DNA of 64,000 nucleotides, from assembly GCF_023283985.1 (NCBI RefSeq), contig NZ_JAKIKU010000001.1:124001-188000 (forward strand), given 5' to 3'. This document shows, piece by piece, positions 17,569 through 27,314 of the stretch (its first letter is position 1; every line of letters begins with the position of its first letter). The notes beneath the pieces are model-generated. The model ran no database searches and was not told the DNA's origin. It saw nothing but the letters and a program-made list of their open reading frames with translations. The stretch comes from Shewanella electrodiphila (GTDB taxonomy: Bacteria > Pseudomonadota > Gammaproteobacteria > Enterobacterales > Shewanellaceae). The translations under genes were made by a program, and so were the position numbers.

Positions 17569-18135
17569 TTACTGTTGTAAAAACTGATGTAATTCAGGGT
17601 CGTTAATAATCTTAGTTGTAAGCTCATCGATAAGCTTGTTCATATCCAACTCTAAGGTGGCAAAATCTGGGCTAAAAGGTCCTTTTAACATGCCTTTACC
17701 ATTATAAATTTTAGTGAATTCTTGGGTTTGGTTTTTAGCGACAACATTGATGGTTAAGTTAGTGTTGGCTTCAAAGCCAAAAGTAGACTCAGTAACATCT
17801 GTCAGTAAGTAATCTAACTGGAACTCAACAATATTGCTGGCGGCGGGATCCACTTGGTATCCGGCATTACTCATTGATTTTTTAAACACGCTATCAAGTT
17901 GCTGTCTGATTGGTTCACTCGGACTAACAAGCTTTGCTGCCTCATCGCCTTGATTAAAGCGAACAATAAAGTTGGCTTTACGGACATCAATGGTGCTCAC
18001 TGCGACAGTGTCGTAACGATCTATTTTATTGATGACATTAGGCACATTGGGATTAAGTGCAATATGAGTAGGAGTATGACTAGCACAAGCTGATAAAAAT
18101 AATGCGGAGCACAACAATAATGACAATGATTTCAT
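17569..18135 (-). CDS. yajG: YajG-family lipoprotein
   Basis: The protein has 188 residues with a type II signal peptide: MKSLSLLLCSALFLSAC, lipobox LSAC with the lipidated Cys at residue 17. The mature domain (IRQQLDSVFKKSMSNAGYQV; VEFQLDYLLTDV) matches the YajG family of unknown function. The position upstream of the cyclophilin gene and ampG on one strand parallels the enteric ampG-yajG pair. Probably anchored in the outer membrane; role unknown. Confidence 0.85.
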   Translation of the reverse strand: MKSLSLLLCSALFLSACASHTPTHIALNPNVPNVINKIDRYDTVAVSTIDVRKANFIVRFNQGDEAAKLVSPSEPIRQQLDSVFKKSMSNAGYQVDPAASNIVEFQLDYLLTDVTESTFGFEANTNLTINVVAKNQTQEFTKIYNGKGMLKGPFSPDFATLELDMNKLIDELTTKIINDPELHQFLQQ

Positions 18136-18459
18136 GACTAAAAACGGTAAAAAATGGTGCGGTCAGAATAACAGATTTTTAGCGCCTTTCCAGTCAAAAA
18201 ATGGCAGTTAATTAGATTGTGCCAATATAGTGAGTCGCAACAAATTTTAGCTCGTTAAATAAAAGCAGTGCCATCTTAATTCAATCACTAGCCATTGACT
18301 TATGCTGATAATTTATTCACGTTAGTGTGGTGTATTTGATGATTTACTCTAAATAAATACTCTTGATAAAAACGCTAGAAAGCAATCAAGCCATTATTAC
18401 CTCGGATAATGCTCGACAAATATCGACACAATAACCAGTTTTAATATTACGGATGAAGT
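18136..18459. other. Divergent promoter region between yajG and the DUF2804 gene
   Basis: About 320 AT-rich bases with no open frame of note. It must hold promoters for both flanking genes, but no -35/-10 pair stands out enough to be placed. Confidence 0.45.
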
Positions 18460-19485
18460 ATGTCTTTGAATCATTTACAACTTGCGCCAGACAAGCTAAT
18501 GAACACTGAAGGTCAGCCTATTTTCGGACACTTTGATGGTGTGGTAGGGGACTTAGGGGTAAAACAGTTTAACTATTTTAATGAAATGGATAAGCCTTGC
18601 TCTTGGTTTGCTAAGTATTTTGATTATAAACAGTTTCAATTTATTAATATTACCACTGCGAGATACATCATTGGTGTCGCGATTGCCGATATTCGCTATG
18701 TGGGCAGCAGTTTTTGTTACTTATATGATATTGAAAAGAATAAGCTGACAGAAACTCAAGCCTTAAAACCGTTATCCTGGGGGATGTCTGTATCACGCTC
18801 GCCTCAGCAAGGTAAGGCAAGGATTAAGCACCGCCAAGGTAAGATTGAATTTTCAATTAAAGACTCCCTGTGGCAATTAACCATTAACACCGATGATATA
18901 AAAGCAGAATTACAGCTCAATCCTCCGCCATTAAGTTTACCCATGAGCTTGTGTACTCCAACTGGCTATAACGGCTGGACTTATACTCAAAAGCACAATG
19001 GTTTAAAAGTCTCTGGTCGCTTAACCATAAAAGATGAACCGCAGCCGCTTAACTTCGCTTTAGGTGGTTATGACTTTTCTGCAGGTTATATGCGCCGCGA
19101 AACCAGTTGGCGTTGGGCGTCAATCAATGCGCAAGTGGAGCAAGGGGTTTTAGGCTTAAACCTTGCCGCTGGGGTGAACGAAACAGGCGCGACTGAAAAT
19201 GTCTTATGGATTAATGGTGAGCGCCATTTACTCCCAGGAGTAAAGTTCGATTTTAATCGGCATGTGAGTGACGACTTTTGGCAAATTAGCACTGCCACTG
19301 GTCAAGTCGATCTGACTTTTAGGGCTCTTAATTGCCGCAGCGAAAAACTCAACTTTGGTTTTCTAAAAAGTAACTTTAGGCAGTACATCGGCTATTTCAG
19401 CGGCCATATCATTGATAATAATGGCCACAAACATGTATTGCGTAATCAGCTTGGTTTAACTGAAGATCACTTTGCTAAGTGGTAG
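18460..19485 (+). CDS. DUF2804 family protein
   Basis: A 341-residue soluble protein without signal peptide or membrane segment. The region AAGVNETGATENVLWINGER, with GYDFSAGYMRRETSWRWAS before it and the late GYFSGHI, matches the DUF2804 family, whose function is not established. GGATGAAGT before the ATG serves as ribosome site. A fatty-acid-hydroxylase-like gene follows 55 bases downstream, so the two may share a transcript; this hints at a lipid-related role but is only inference. Confidence 0.85.
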   Translation: MSLNHLQLAPDKLMNTEGQPIFGHFDGVVGDLGVKQFNYFNEMDKPCSWFAKYFDYKQFQFINITTARYIIGVAIADIRYVGSSFCYLYDIEKNKLTETQALKPLSWGMSVSRSPQQGKARIKHRQGKIEFSIKDSLWQLTINTDDIKAELQLNPPPLSLPMSLCTPTGYNGWTYTQKHNGLKVSGRLTIKDEPQPLNFALGGYDFSAGYMRRETSWRWASINAQVEQGVLGLNLAAGVNETGATENVLWINGERHLLPGVKFDFNRHVSDDFWQISTATGQVDLTFRALNCRSEKLNFGFLKSNFRQYIGYFSGHIIDNNGHKHVLRNQLGLTEDHFAKW

Positions 19486-19540
19486 CGTTTAATTATCCGC
19501 ACAAAACAATTTAAATAAAATAATAATATAAAGGTTTTCA

Positions 19541-20449
19541 ATGGATTTGAATTCAATCATCAATCACCCGGAAATGCTGCTGCTTGCATTAGCGCCAGTA
19601 TTTTTTGTTTGTATTTTCCTCGAATGGTATTTAGGTGATAAACGCCAAAAACTCCCTCTTTCCGCGCGATATAAAAAAGCGGAAGTGTTTTGCAATATCA
19701 GCTTAGCGGGCATGCATCAGTTAACTGATATTCTTGCAGGGCTGCTCATTGCCAAAATCTATTTAGCAGTATTTGGCTGGAAATTATTTGATATCCAAAT
19801 GGGCGCGGTCAGTTTTATCGTATTAATGGTGCTACAGGATTTCTTCTATTACTGGTTCCATCGTGCAAGTCATAGAGTGCGTTGGATGTGGGCGGCTCAT
19901 GTCGTTCATCATAGCTCTGAGAATATGAACTTTAGCACCGCATTTAGGCAAAGCTTAATGTACCCGCTTGCCGGAATGTGGCTGTTTTGGTTACCGCTGA
20001 TTGTGATTGGCTTTGACCCTAACTGGGTAGTATTTGTGGTGCTTTTAAATCTTGGGCTGCAATTTTTTGTTCATACCCAGGCTGTCAAATCATTGGGTCC
20101 AATTGAGTGGCTATTTAATACCCCTTCACATCACCGTGTTCATCATGGTCAAAACCCGCAATATATAGACAAAAATTACGCCGGTGTATTGATCATATGG
20201 GATAAGCTTTTTGGCACATTTGAGCCGGAAAAAGAAACCGTGATTTACGGGATCACTAAGCCTGTTAATAGCTTTAATCCTTTGATTGTCAGTTTTGCTG
20301 AATGGCGCGAGATGTTTAAAGAGGTGAGTAAGTCAGGATTGAGCATTAAGCAGCGACTAGGTGTTTTATTTTCACCCCCGTCTCAAGCTGATGTTAATAC
20401 TCGTGAGACGGTCGCTGTTGAAAGAAATGATGATAGTGTGGTCGATTGA
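19541..20449 (+). CDS. Sterol desaturase/fatty acid hydroxylase superfamily protein
   Basis: A 302-residue protein with four or five membrane helices and the histidine boxes that bind the di-iron centre: HRASH (about residue 107), HVVHH (about 121) and SHHRVHH (about 200). These face the cytoplasm in known members. The superfamily hydroxylates or desaturates fatty acyl, sterol or ether-lipid substrates using oxygen; the substrate here is unknown. The NTPSHHRVHHGQNPQYIDKN segment is typical of the bacterial branch. It lies 55 bases after the DUF2804 gene. Confidence 0.88.
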   Translation: MDLNSIINHPEMLLLALAPVFFVCIFLEWYLGDKRQKLPLSARYKKAEVFCNISLAGMHQLTDILAGLLIAKIYLAVFGWKLFDIQMGAVSFIVLMVLQDFFYYWFHRASHRVRWMWAAHVVHHSSENMNFSTAFRQSLMYPLAGMWLFWLPLIVIGFDPNWVVFVVLLNLGLQFFVHTQAVKSLGPIEWLFNTPSHHRVHHGQNPQYIDKNYAGVLIIWDKLFGTFEPEKETVIYGITKPVNSFNPLIVSFAEWREMFKEVSKSGLSIKQRLGVLFSPPSQADVNTRETVAVERNDDSVVD

Positions 20450-20479
20450 CCCGTTGTCGTGTAAAGGAAAGAAGGTTTA

Positions 20480-20527
20480 ACCTACTTACCACATACTCGG
20501 AAGGGGTTGAGTACGTGATAAGTAGGT
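20480..20527. repeat. Long imperfect hairpin between convergent genes
   Basis: A 19-base arm (20480-20498) and its near-complement (20509-20527), two mismatches, enclose a 10-base loop. It lies between the fatty-acid-hydroxylase gene and the end of the alginate cluster. On the minus strand it is followed by a moderately T-rich stretch, so it may terminate the alginate transcript; on the plus strand no T run follows. Confidence 0.6.
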
Positions 20528-20720
20528 CTCACCAAATAAAAAAGGGCTCTTTGGGTACAGCCCCAGCTTAAATTATCAATATCAAATCCATAACCTCATT
20601 CTAAAAATCAACTGAGCAATGAGTAGTTTTTCAGTCAATCTATCGACATGGTTATCAATTTATACGTTAAAGATAATGTCTTGCTAAATCGTTATAAATC
20701 GCTGACTTGTTATTTCACCA

Positions 20721-22022
20721 CTACTTTTGAGGTGACTTAACAGGTTCGATTTTAGGGATCAAAATCCACACAGATGCAATGGCAATAACCGCTAAAGATG
20801 CGCCAATCACAAATGCAGGGGTGTAGTTGCCATCAGCAGTTAGATAAGGCACTAAAGCGGTTAAGCCTAATGCGCCTAATTTTGCTGCCATACCTGAAAA
20901 CCCTGCTAGGGTTCCCACGGCTTTTTTACCGAACAAGTCACTTGGCAGTGTTTGCACATTACCAATGGCTGTTTGAAAACCAAATAGGATCACTGCCATG
21001 ATCATCACTGCAGTTGTGGGACCACCTGGACTTGCCATTGAAAGCAAAGCAGGCAACATAATCAAACAACCTAAAGTGATAGTCAGTTTGCGCGTTTTAT
21101 TGATATTCCAACCCGCTTTGAGTCGGTTTTGTGCCAATAAACCACCAAACCAAGCGCCAAGCATTGCACCAACATAAGGAACCCAACCGTATATCCCAAT
21201 GGATTTAACATCCATTGCATACACTTCATTCAGGTAAATAGGGATCCAGAATACAAATAGCCACCAAATAGGATCGATAGCTGCCGAAGCAATAATCACT
21301 CCCCAACTTTGCTTATGAGAAAGCAGTTGGACGGTTGATGGGTTGTACTCTTCAGCATCACTTCCATCGTCAGTGTCAGTGGATTTTTGCCCAGTTAGGA
21401 TGTATTGACGTTCTTCTTCAGTAATCCAAGGGTGTGATTTAGGCGGCGCTTTAACTAAGATAATCCAAGGGATTAACCAGAGTAAACCGACCAGACCGAT
21501 GATCACAAAGACCATTTGCCAGCTAAAGTAGACGGTCATATAGGCAATGAGTGGAATAGAAATAATGCCACCGATTGCAGCCCCTGAATTAAAAATGCCT
21601 TGGGCTAAAGCACGCTCTTTAGTTGGAAACCAATCAGCGTTACTTTTAGCTGCACCTGGCCAGTTACCGGCCTCAGCGACACCTAAGATTGCTCTAAAGA
21701 TACTGAAACTCAGCATACCTTGTGCAAAGGCATGGGCCGCGGTTGCAATAGACCAAACACCAATAGATAAAACGAAACCAAGACGAGTGCCAATCCAGTC
21801 AAATATCTTGCCGAATATCGCCTGACCAAACGCATAAGATAAGATGAACACAATAGAGATATTGGCGTAAATCTGTTTACGCTCAAGCGCGGTTTCGTTA
21901 GGAAATATATCTTCAACAATATCAGGCCAAAGCACACTAAGGGCTGAGCGATCGATATAATTAATCACCGTCGCTAGCGCAATAAGCAGGATGATCCACC
22001 ATCGAAGATTGTTTACCTTCAT
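20721..22022 (-). CDS. MFS hexuronate-type permease of the alginate cluster
   Basis: A 433-residue, 12-helix MFS protein of the anion:cation symporter family. The N-terminus INYIDRSALSVLWPDI, the loop GVAEAGNWPGAAKSNADWFP and SGAAIGGIISIPL are typical of ExuT-like hexuronate permeases. In the alginate cluster it most likely imports unsaturated uronates or their 4-deoxy-hexoseulose-uronate product. It overlaps the KdgF-like gene by four bases (ATGA), so the two are translationally coupled; it is the last gene of the cluster. Confidence 0.87.
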   Translation of the reverse strand: MKVNNLRWWIILLIALATVINYIDRSALSVLWPDIVEDIFPNETALERKQIYANISIVFILSYAFGQAIFGKIFDWIGTRLGFVLSIGVWSIATAAHAFAQGMLSFSIFRAILGVAEAGNWPGAAKSNADWFPTKERALAQGIFNSGAAIGGIISIPLIAYMTVYFSWQMVFVIIGLVGLLWLIPWIILVKAPPKSHPWITEEERQYILTGQKSTDTDDGSDAEEYNPSTVQLLSHKQSWGVIIASAAIDPIWWLFVFWIPIYLNEVYAMDVKSIGIYGWVPYVGAMLGAWFGGLLAQNRLKAGWNINKTRKLTITLGCLIMLPALLSMASPGGPTTAVMIMAVILFGFQTAIGNVQTLPSDLFGKKAVGTLAGFSGMAAKLGALGLTALVPYLTADGNYTPAFVIGASLAVIAIASVWILIPKIEPVKSPQK

Positions 22023-22366
22023 TTTAAGCCCTCGATGAAGTCTTCTCGTGCTGGGCTAAAGGTATCAATCAAAATACCGCCGGTTGGGCAAGTTGCGCCA
22101 TGGTCAGCATGAGGTGGGATCATGCAGCTGTCACCCGGTCGAAGGATTTTAGTGACGCCATCAATGTTAAAGTGGAACTCACCTTCAACAACATAGGTCA
22201 CTTGAGAATGTCTGTGGGCATGGTTGTAGCCAATAGCGCCTTTCTCAAACCAAATCTTTACAGCCATTAATTCTTCATTAAACCCAAGCATTTGACGCTT
22301 AAGACCGCCGCCGATATCTTCAATTTCTGTTTCATTTCCGAAAGAAAAATGTGCACTCTGTTTCAT
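22019..22366 (-). CDS. kdgF: KdgF-like cupin, unsaturated uronate converting enzyme
   Basis: A 115-residue single-domain cupin: GYNHAHRHSQVTYVVEGEF is cupin motif 1 with the metal-binding His residues, and PGDSCMIPPHADHG is motif 2. It has no signal peptide and is thus cytoplasmic. KdgF proteins convert 4,5-unsaturated monouronates from alginate or pectin lyases into the linear keto sugar. Location directly between the PL17 gene (9 bases) and the permease (4-base overlap) supports the name. AGGAGTTAACC precedes the ATG. Confidence 0.88.
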   Translation of the reverse strand: MKQSAHFSFGNETEIEDIGGGLKRQMLGFNEELMAVKIWFEKGAIGYNHAHRHSQVTYVVEGEFHFNIDGVTKILRPGDSCMIPPHADHGATCPTGGILIDTFSPAREDFIEGLK

Positions 22367-22375
22367 GGTTAACTC

Positions 22376-24769
22376 CTACTGCGTAATGGTTAATAACTGG
22401 TATCTTCCGCTAAAGCTATATGGCTTGTTTGCGTAAGAAAAACGATTAGTTATTGGTTGGTTTGATTGTTGTTTTTGGTTGTTTTTTACATTCTCGTTTT
22501 CAAGGTTGCGTTGCAAACGAGTGGCAAGGTTCAAATCCTGACGGTGAGAAATAGCCAATACGAACTGCTGAGTTGTACTTGGTGTCGTTTGTAGACTAAA
22601 CCCAATGACACTGATGTCGTCCTGACTATCATAGGTTAATGATTGCAACTTGCTGGTGGCATTTAATGTGTATTCTGCTGATGGGTTATATTCGCCATGG
22701 GGCTCTAATACACTGACAAATTGATGTTGCTTACTGTCTTGCACTCGTTGAATAAAGCTATGCTCAAGGCGAAGGTTTTGATTTGGGTCATTGGCACCAA
22801 GCTGAGTAAATAGTACTTCAGTATTGCCGGCATTGATGCTGCTATGAGTGTAAAAATGGCCGTTGTCATTTAACCAAGTTATTTGAGCAAGGTTTGATGC
22901 TGCCTCAAGTTTTGATTTTGCATTTGGCAGTTGAGACGTAGCGGTTAACCATAAATGCTGGTAACCCGAGTGTTCACCTAATGGATTGAGCTGACGAGTA
23001 TAAGCGTGGCGCGTAAAGTTTGAATCAATAAACTGACCTTGATAATGCACGGGTAAGTCATATTGATGAGCATTTTCACTGCTGACATCCATGATATCGA
23101 TTACAAGAGGGTATGAGGCATTTGCAGTTTCAACTGTAACCATCGCCATGGTGCGGGTGAAACTGACATCTTCATAGGCGCTGTTAATGCTTGCAGATGC
23201 TAATGTGGCTTTTGCATCATGATGATAAAACAGGATATCAGGGTGATGGTTGTTGCCCACTTTTGTATTGCCACCAAAGTGACTTGTTTGATCAACGATG
23301 AGGGTGTTGTGGGCAATGGTTTGTTTCGCCCAGGTTTTGTTTTCAGTTAAATAACCGCCACCAGATTTGGCTTCGATATTCAGAAAACGCGCCGCGCCAT
23401 AGTCTGAGACAATTTCTTCACCATCATCATAAAACTGCCAATTAAGCTTATCGAAATGGCCATGACCTAAACCTTGGGCTGTGGCTTTAAACACTAATGC
23501 TTGGTCGGTAAGCTTTTGTTCGATTGGTGCTTGCTGGCGCATAACAATCAATGCCCCTTCATTTCCCGCTTTACCGTCACGGAATACCATAGATGAAAAC
23601 GGGTATTGGCTGATGCTATTGGTTTTAGCCTCTGCATCAATCGCTTGGGCGAGTTTAAGTCCATCACCTGTGAGTAAAATACGATTCTGCTGTTTGGCAA
23701 TATCAAGCAAATTGTTATCGCCGTTGAGCCCATAAGCAATACTGACGGCAATAACCAGTTCCATGGTATCGATGCCTTTACTTTTAATCGCATCATTTAA
23801 CGGAAAGAATAAGCCGTTATAGCTTAACTCGATGGTGCTATAAATTGCTTTTAATAAAATACCATCGCGATAGCTGAAGATTTTTTGCTGCGGTTGGTTT
23901 TGCTCAATGGCTTTAGCAAAAGTGACAAAAGGTAGCAGAGCAAAACGTTGGTAGTAAGGGCCTTCGTTATAATAACCATCTGGTGAGAACAGCTCATCGA
24001 GTTGACGCAAGAAACCACCTGTACCGGACTTGTCTAATCCAAGTAGAGCCATTTCTACTAACTCAGGTTTATTGAGTACAAATCCTGTCATCCCAACAGC
24101 GGCCGTTGCCCAAGTGCCATGATTATGGATTTTATCGAAGGTCTTAGGTGACTCTATCGACAAGAAATTAGCCACAGGCAAAATGATGCCAGTTTCTATC
24201 GTTTGCTGGTCTTGTTCATCTAAAGCATCAACAATAAAATCGTAGGCTTGAATGGTGTACACCAGCCACATGGCTTCGTTTAGACCTTGCCAGAACAACT
24301 TACCTTCATTGCTGTTTTTACGCTTTGGATGACGCGGTAATCTTGGGTAAAGTTCGGCATATTGTAGCAACATGTCGCGAACAAAATGCGCGTATTGAAT
24401 ATCTTGAGTGAGCTGATACATCACGCCCGCATCGTACATCTGCAGGTAGTTTTTCTTATGACGTTCGTGTGAATAACCACCGCCGCCATCTACAGGAAGC
24501 GGCACAATTAACGGTTGGTTTATCACTTTATCTACAGCTGTTTTTTTAGCAGTAAAAGTTTGCTGAAAAGCGCCTGCTTGTTTAAGTGCTGCGCGCATCT
24601 GAGTCACATCATGCTGATTAATCACTAAACTAGGATGGCTTAATGTGCTTGCCTGTGCAGCGAATAAACTGCCTTGGAGCAATAAAAAGCCAATTAACAA
24701 GTGTGCTGTTCTCATCAGGTTCATCTTAGACATGATGTTATTGATAAGCGCTTTCATGATGTTATTCAT
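22376..24769 (-). CDS. PL17 oligo-alginate lyase (heparinase II/III-like)
   Basis: A protein of up to 797 residues; several Mets (1, 5, 13, 16, 19) precede the signal peptide ending FAAQA at about residue 40, so the start is uncertain. An N-terminal alpha-toroid (about 45-370) holds the catalytic-type IHNHGTW (Asn216, His217) and SPDGYYNEGPYYQRF (Tyr272/273). The heparinase II/III beta domain follows with GHGHFDKLNWQFYDDG. These match PL17 exo-lyases (Alg17c type), which release unsaturated monouronates from alginate oligosaccharides, probably in the periplasm. It follows the PL6 gene with two bases between, and AATAACATCATG is repeated in its first codons. Confidence 0.9.
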   Translation of the reverse strand: MNNIMKALINNIMSKMNLMRTAHLLIGFLLLQGSLFAAQASTLSHPSLVINQHDVTQMRAALKQAGAFQQTFTAKKTAVDKVINQPLIVPLPVDGGGGYSHERHKKNYLQMYDAGVMYQLTQDIQYAHFVRDMLLQYAELYPRLPRHPKRKNSNEGKLFWQGLNEAMWLVYTIQAYDFIVDALDEQDQQTIETGIILPVANFLSIESPKTFDKIHNHGTWATAAVGMTGFVLNKPELVEMALLGLDKSGTGGFLRQLDELFSPDGYYNEGPYYQRFALLPFVTFAKAIEQNQPQQKIFSYRDGILLKAIYSTIELSYNGLFFPLNDAIKSKGIDTMELVIAVSIAYGLNGDNNLLDIAKQQNRILLTGDGLKLAQAIDAEAKTNSISQYPFSSMVFRDGKAGNEGALIVMRQQAPIEQKLTDQALVFKATAQGLGHGHFDKLNWQFYDDGEEIVSDYGAARFLNIEAKSGGGYLTENKTWAKQTIAHNTLIVDQTSHFGGNTKVGNNHHPDILFYHHDAKATLASASINSAYEDVSFTRTMAMVTVETANASYPLVIDIMDVSSENAHQYDLPVHYQGQFIDSNFTRHAYTRQLNPLGEHSGYQHLWLTATSQLPNAKSKLEAASNLAQITWLNDNGHFYTHSSINAGNTEVLFTQLGANDPNQNLRLEHSFIQRVQDSKQHQFVSVLEPHGEYNPSAEYTLNATSKLQSLTYDSQDDISVIGFSLQTTPSTTQQFVLAISHRQDLNLATRLQRNLENENVKNNQKQQSNQPITNRFSYANKPYSFSGRYQLLTITQ

Positions 24770-24771
24770 TA

Positions 24772-27087
24772 TTAGAGCGCTTTTTTATCTGATTGTTGTA
24801 CAAGGTTGTCGCTTAGCTTGGCAGTGGATTCACTGATTGAATAAAGCTCTGTCACTTTTACTGCCCCAGAATCTATAAATTGGTTATGCGTCACCTGAGT
24901 CATTGGTTCACCCGTAGTGTGTTCGATATTAATGTAGGCACTATTGTTAAAGTGGTTTTTATTGATATCAGCAACTTGGGCACCATGAAGGTATAAACTG
25001 GCTTGGCTTTTATTTCGCTTACCATTTCCTACATTAGTCATGTCGTTGTTATTAAAGCTAATGTGCGGGCCGAAAGTGCTTTCGTCAGTGCCTCCACGAT
25101 AAAGCTTAACCAGTGCACCGCCAATATCATTAAATTGATTGTTATTGATCGTGAGATATTCCACGTTATAAATACCGCGATCATCGGTTTCTTTGTTAAG
25201 TCTAAAAAGGTCGCCTGTGATAGTGCTAAATTGGTTATTAATAACCTCAATTTTGTTGGCAAAAGCGCGAGCGCCAGAGTCAAAAAAGTGGAAGGAATGG
25301 TTGATGTTTAACTGGCTAATTTTGCTGTTGTACATGCTAAAGCGATAGTTGGTTAGCATGCCCCATTTACTGGTTCTTACCACAGTATTACCAGATGAGT
25401 CTGGGCTGCTTGTGCCTGTAATTATCAGACTATCAAGCTTTAAGCTGCCGCCATTTTGAATTTCAAATAGATTGCCTCGACTAAAGGTCAATGTTGGTTT
25501 TTGGGTATCTTGGGCAATAATCGAAAGGGTTTTGTTGATTTCGATGATTTTCTCTATCTGATATTTGCCTGCTTTTAGCGCAATAATATCGCCATCTTTA
25601 GCATTACTTACGGCAGTCAACAGTTGTTCGGCTGTAGATACACTATGAGTTATTCCCGAATCGAAGGCGGTGTTAGGCTCAGCTTTGGTGTACCAACTCA
25701 CGCCAGTGTTAGCTTTTAAGGTTGGGGTGAGTGTTTGAGTCGCACCAAATTCAGCATTATGGCTGTTTGATGGGTAAAACAAGCCATTATTTGCACGCTG
25801 CAGTGATATTGCTGTTGGTTTAATACCTTGGTTTATTTGATTATTATTAAGCTCATTGGATAAGTTGTCAGAAAATTGAATCCCTGAGATGTCATCGAAA
25901 ATGGAGAAGGGTGCTTGTTGGTTATTATTAACAAATAAATTGTGTGTAAATGCTGAGTCTTTTGGCACTGCAGAGCGCTCTTTATCACTGCCTGCAGCTA
26001 AATGAATATGGTCGACATTGATAAAGCTGTTGCGGCTTACCTTGGCATTAACCACTTGATGATAGCGATTGATTGGCGAATTTGGTACACCATTCATAAT
26101 GGTAAAGCCACTGCCGAAACGATAGCCTTTTAGCCCTTCTAAATAGTTATTAGTAATTGTTTGATCTCGGTTAATAATCCGAATACCGCCCGTATGGTCA
26201 ACGCCATTACCTAAAAACACATTACTGTCGACTTGGTTACCGTTACCGTGGCGCATAGTCAGAGTGCCGCGAGACTCAAAAAAGGTGTTATTGCGAATTA
26301 TATTCTTGCCGGCTTTGATTGAGATAATTTCAACCTCGCCATCACAGCGATCAAAATAGTTGTCTTCGATTACTGTATATGAATTCGTCATTGAGAAATG
26401 ACTGGTACCGATGCGAATGGTTTCTCCGCCATTTGAGCCTAAAGTTGGGCGAGGGCCAAAATAGTTATGATCTATTCTGTGGTGATTTTGTTGACTGTCT
26501 TCACCGCGAAGCCTAACTGTCAGCGTAACGCCTTTGTTGCGTTTACCGACGAGGTGGTTGTGATCAAAACGGTTATGTTGGCCATATAGTGCAACCCAAT
26601 AATCAGACTCATGACGGTCAGGATTATTAAAATTGTCGATAACCACTTCTGTTACACGGGAGTGGTTGGCTAATTCATCCTCACTGGTTCGATATGAGAT
26701 AACCGAATTGTTTGGGGTGTAGCCGTCTTTAAAGACTAAGCCAGACACTTCTAAATAGCTGCCGGACATTTGTAGATTGGATTGACCCGATAAAATCACT
26801 TTGCCTTTGGTTTGAGCTGAAAGGCGAATAGGGGCTTCTTTGCTGCCTTGGCCGATAAAGTTGATCTCAAAGTCTTGCCAAGTGCCATTTGAAAGAATGA
26901 TGTCATCGCCCGCGACCAGTTTTTTTACTGCTTGATTAAACTCATCTTGCGTACTTACGGTAAAGGTTTCGGCATTGACTTGAACAGACAGCAGGCACAA
27001 ACCCATTAAGAGAGTTGATTTAACACGAACCGATAACAGTGTGCTGTGAGCAACTGAGTGAAGCTTGATTCTGTTTTGAAAACGCAT
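24772..27087 (-). CDS. PL6 alginate lyase (chondroitinase B-like)
   Basis: A 771-residue protein with a long signal region ending QVNA (about residue 39). It has two right-handed beta-helix domains: about 40-430, which is catalytic, and 480-750. The catalytic pair is visible: Lys258 (SIKAGKN) and Arg279 (LTMRHG), 21 apart as in the PL6 enzyme AlyGC, with the calcium ligands Glu251 and Glu253 in GEVEI at the matching distance. PL6 enzymes cut alginate by beta-elimination. It is the first lyase in the cluster; its products would feed the PL17 enzyme encoded next. Substrate preference (MG, G or M blocks) cannot be read. Confidence 0.92.
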   Translation of the reverse strand: MRFQNRIKLHSVAHSTLLSVRVKSTLLMGLCLLSVQVNAETFTVSTQDEFNQAVKKLVAGDDIILSNGTWQDFEINFIGQGSKEAPIRLSAQTKGKVILSGQSNLQMSGSYLEVSGLVFKDGYTPNNSVISYRTSEDELANHSRVTEVVIDNFNNPDRHESDYWVALYGQHNRFDHNHLVGKRNKGVTLTVRLRGEDSQQNHHRIDHNYFGPRPTLGSNGGETIRIGTSHFSMTNSYTVIEDNYFDRCDGEVEIISIKAGKNIIRNNTFFESRGTLTMRHGNGNQVDSNVFLGNGVDHTGGIRIINRDQTITNNYLEGLKGYRFGSGFTIMNGVPNSPINRYHQVVNAKVSRNSFINVDHIHLAAGSDKERSAVPKDSAFTHNLFVNNNQQAPFSIFDDISGIQFSDNLSNELNNNQINQGIKPTAISLQRANNGLFYPSNSHNAEFGATQTLTPTLKANTGVSWYTKAEPNTAFDSGITHSVSTAEQLLTAVSNAKDGDIIALKAGKYQIEKIIEINKTLSIIAQDTQKPTLTFSRGNLFEIQNGGSLKLDSLIITGTSSPDSSGNTVVRTSKWGMLTNYRFSMYNSKISQLNINHSFHFFDSGARAFANKIEVINNQFSTITGDLFRLNKETDDRGIYNVEYLTINNNQFNDIGGALVKLYRGGTDESTFGPHISFNNNDMTNVGNGKRNKSQASLYLHGAQVADINKNHFNNSAYINIEHTTGEPMTQVTHNQFIDSGAVKVTELYSISESTAKLSDNLVQQSDKKAL

Positions 27088-27254
27088 AAAGACTCTCTTA
27101 TTATTTTTAGTGGCTGTAATTGTTATTGATGTCAGGCTAAACCTGCGATTTCATACTCATTAGTTCGTACATTGATTCAGTGCATTATTTCTCTTACTTC
27201 ACTTTCTACTTCACTTTCTCTACTTTACTTTCTGCTTATATTGCTCGCTTCTAA

Positions 27255-27291
27255 ACAAAATAACTCCTACCTCAATATTAAGGTAGGAGTT
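27255..27291 (-). terminator. Terminator after the broken TonB receptor gene
   Basis: AACTCCTACCT (27262-27272) and AGGTAGGAGTT (27281-27291) form an 11-base-pair stem around an 8-base loop; on the minus strand it is followed by ATTTTGTTT. It separates the receptor remnant from the lyase genes, which therefore probably have their own promoter. Confidence 0.8.
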
Positions 27292-27314
27292 GCACGACTA
27301 AGTTTTACTTAAGG

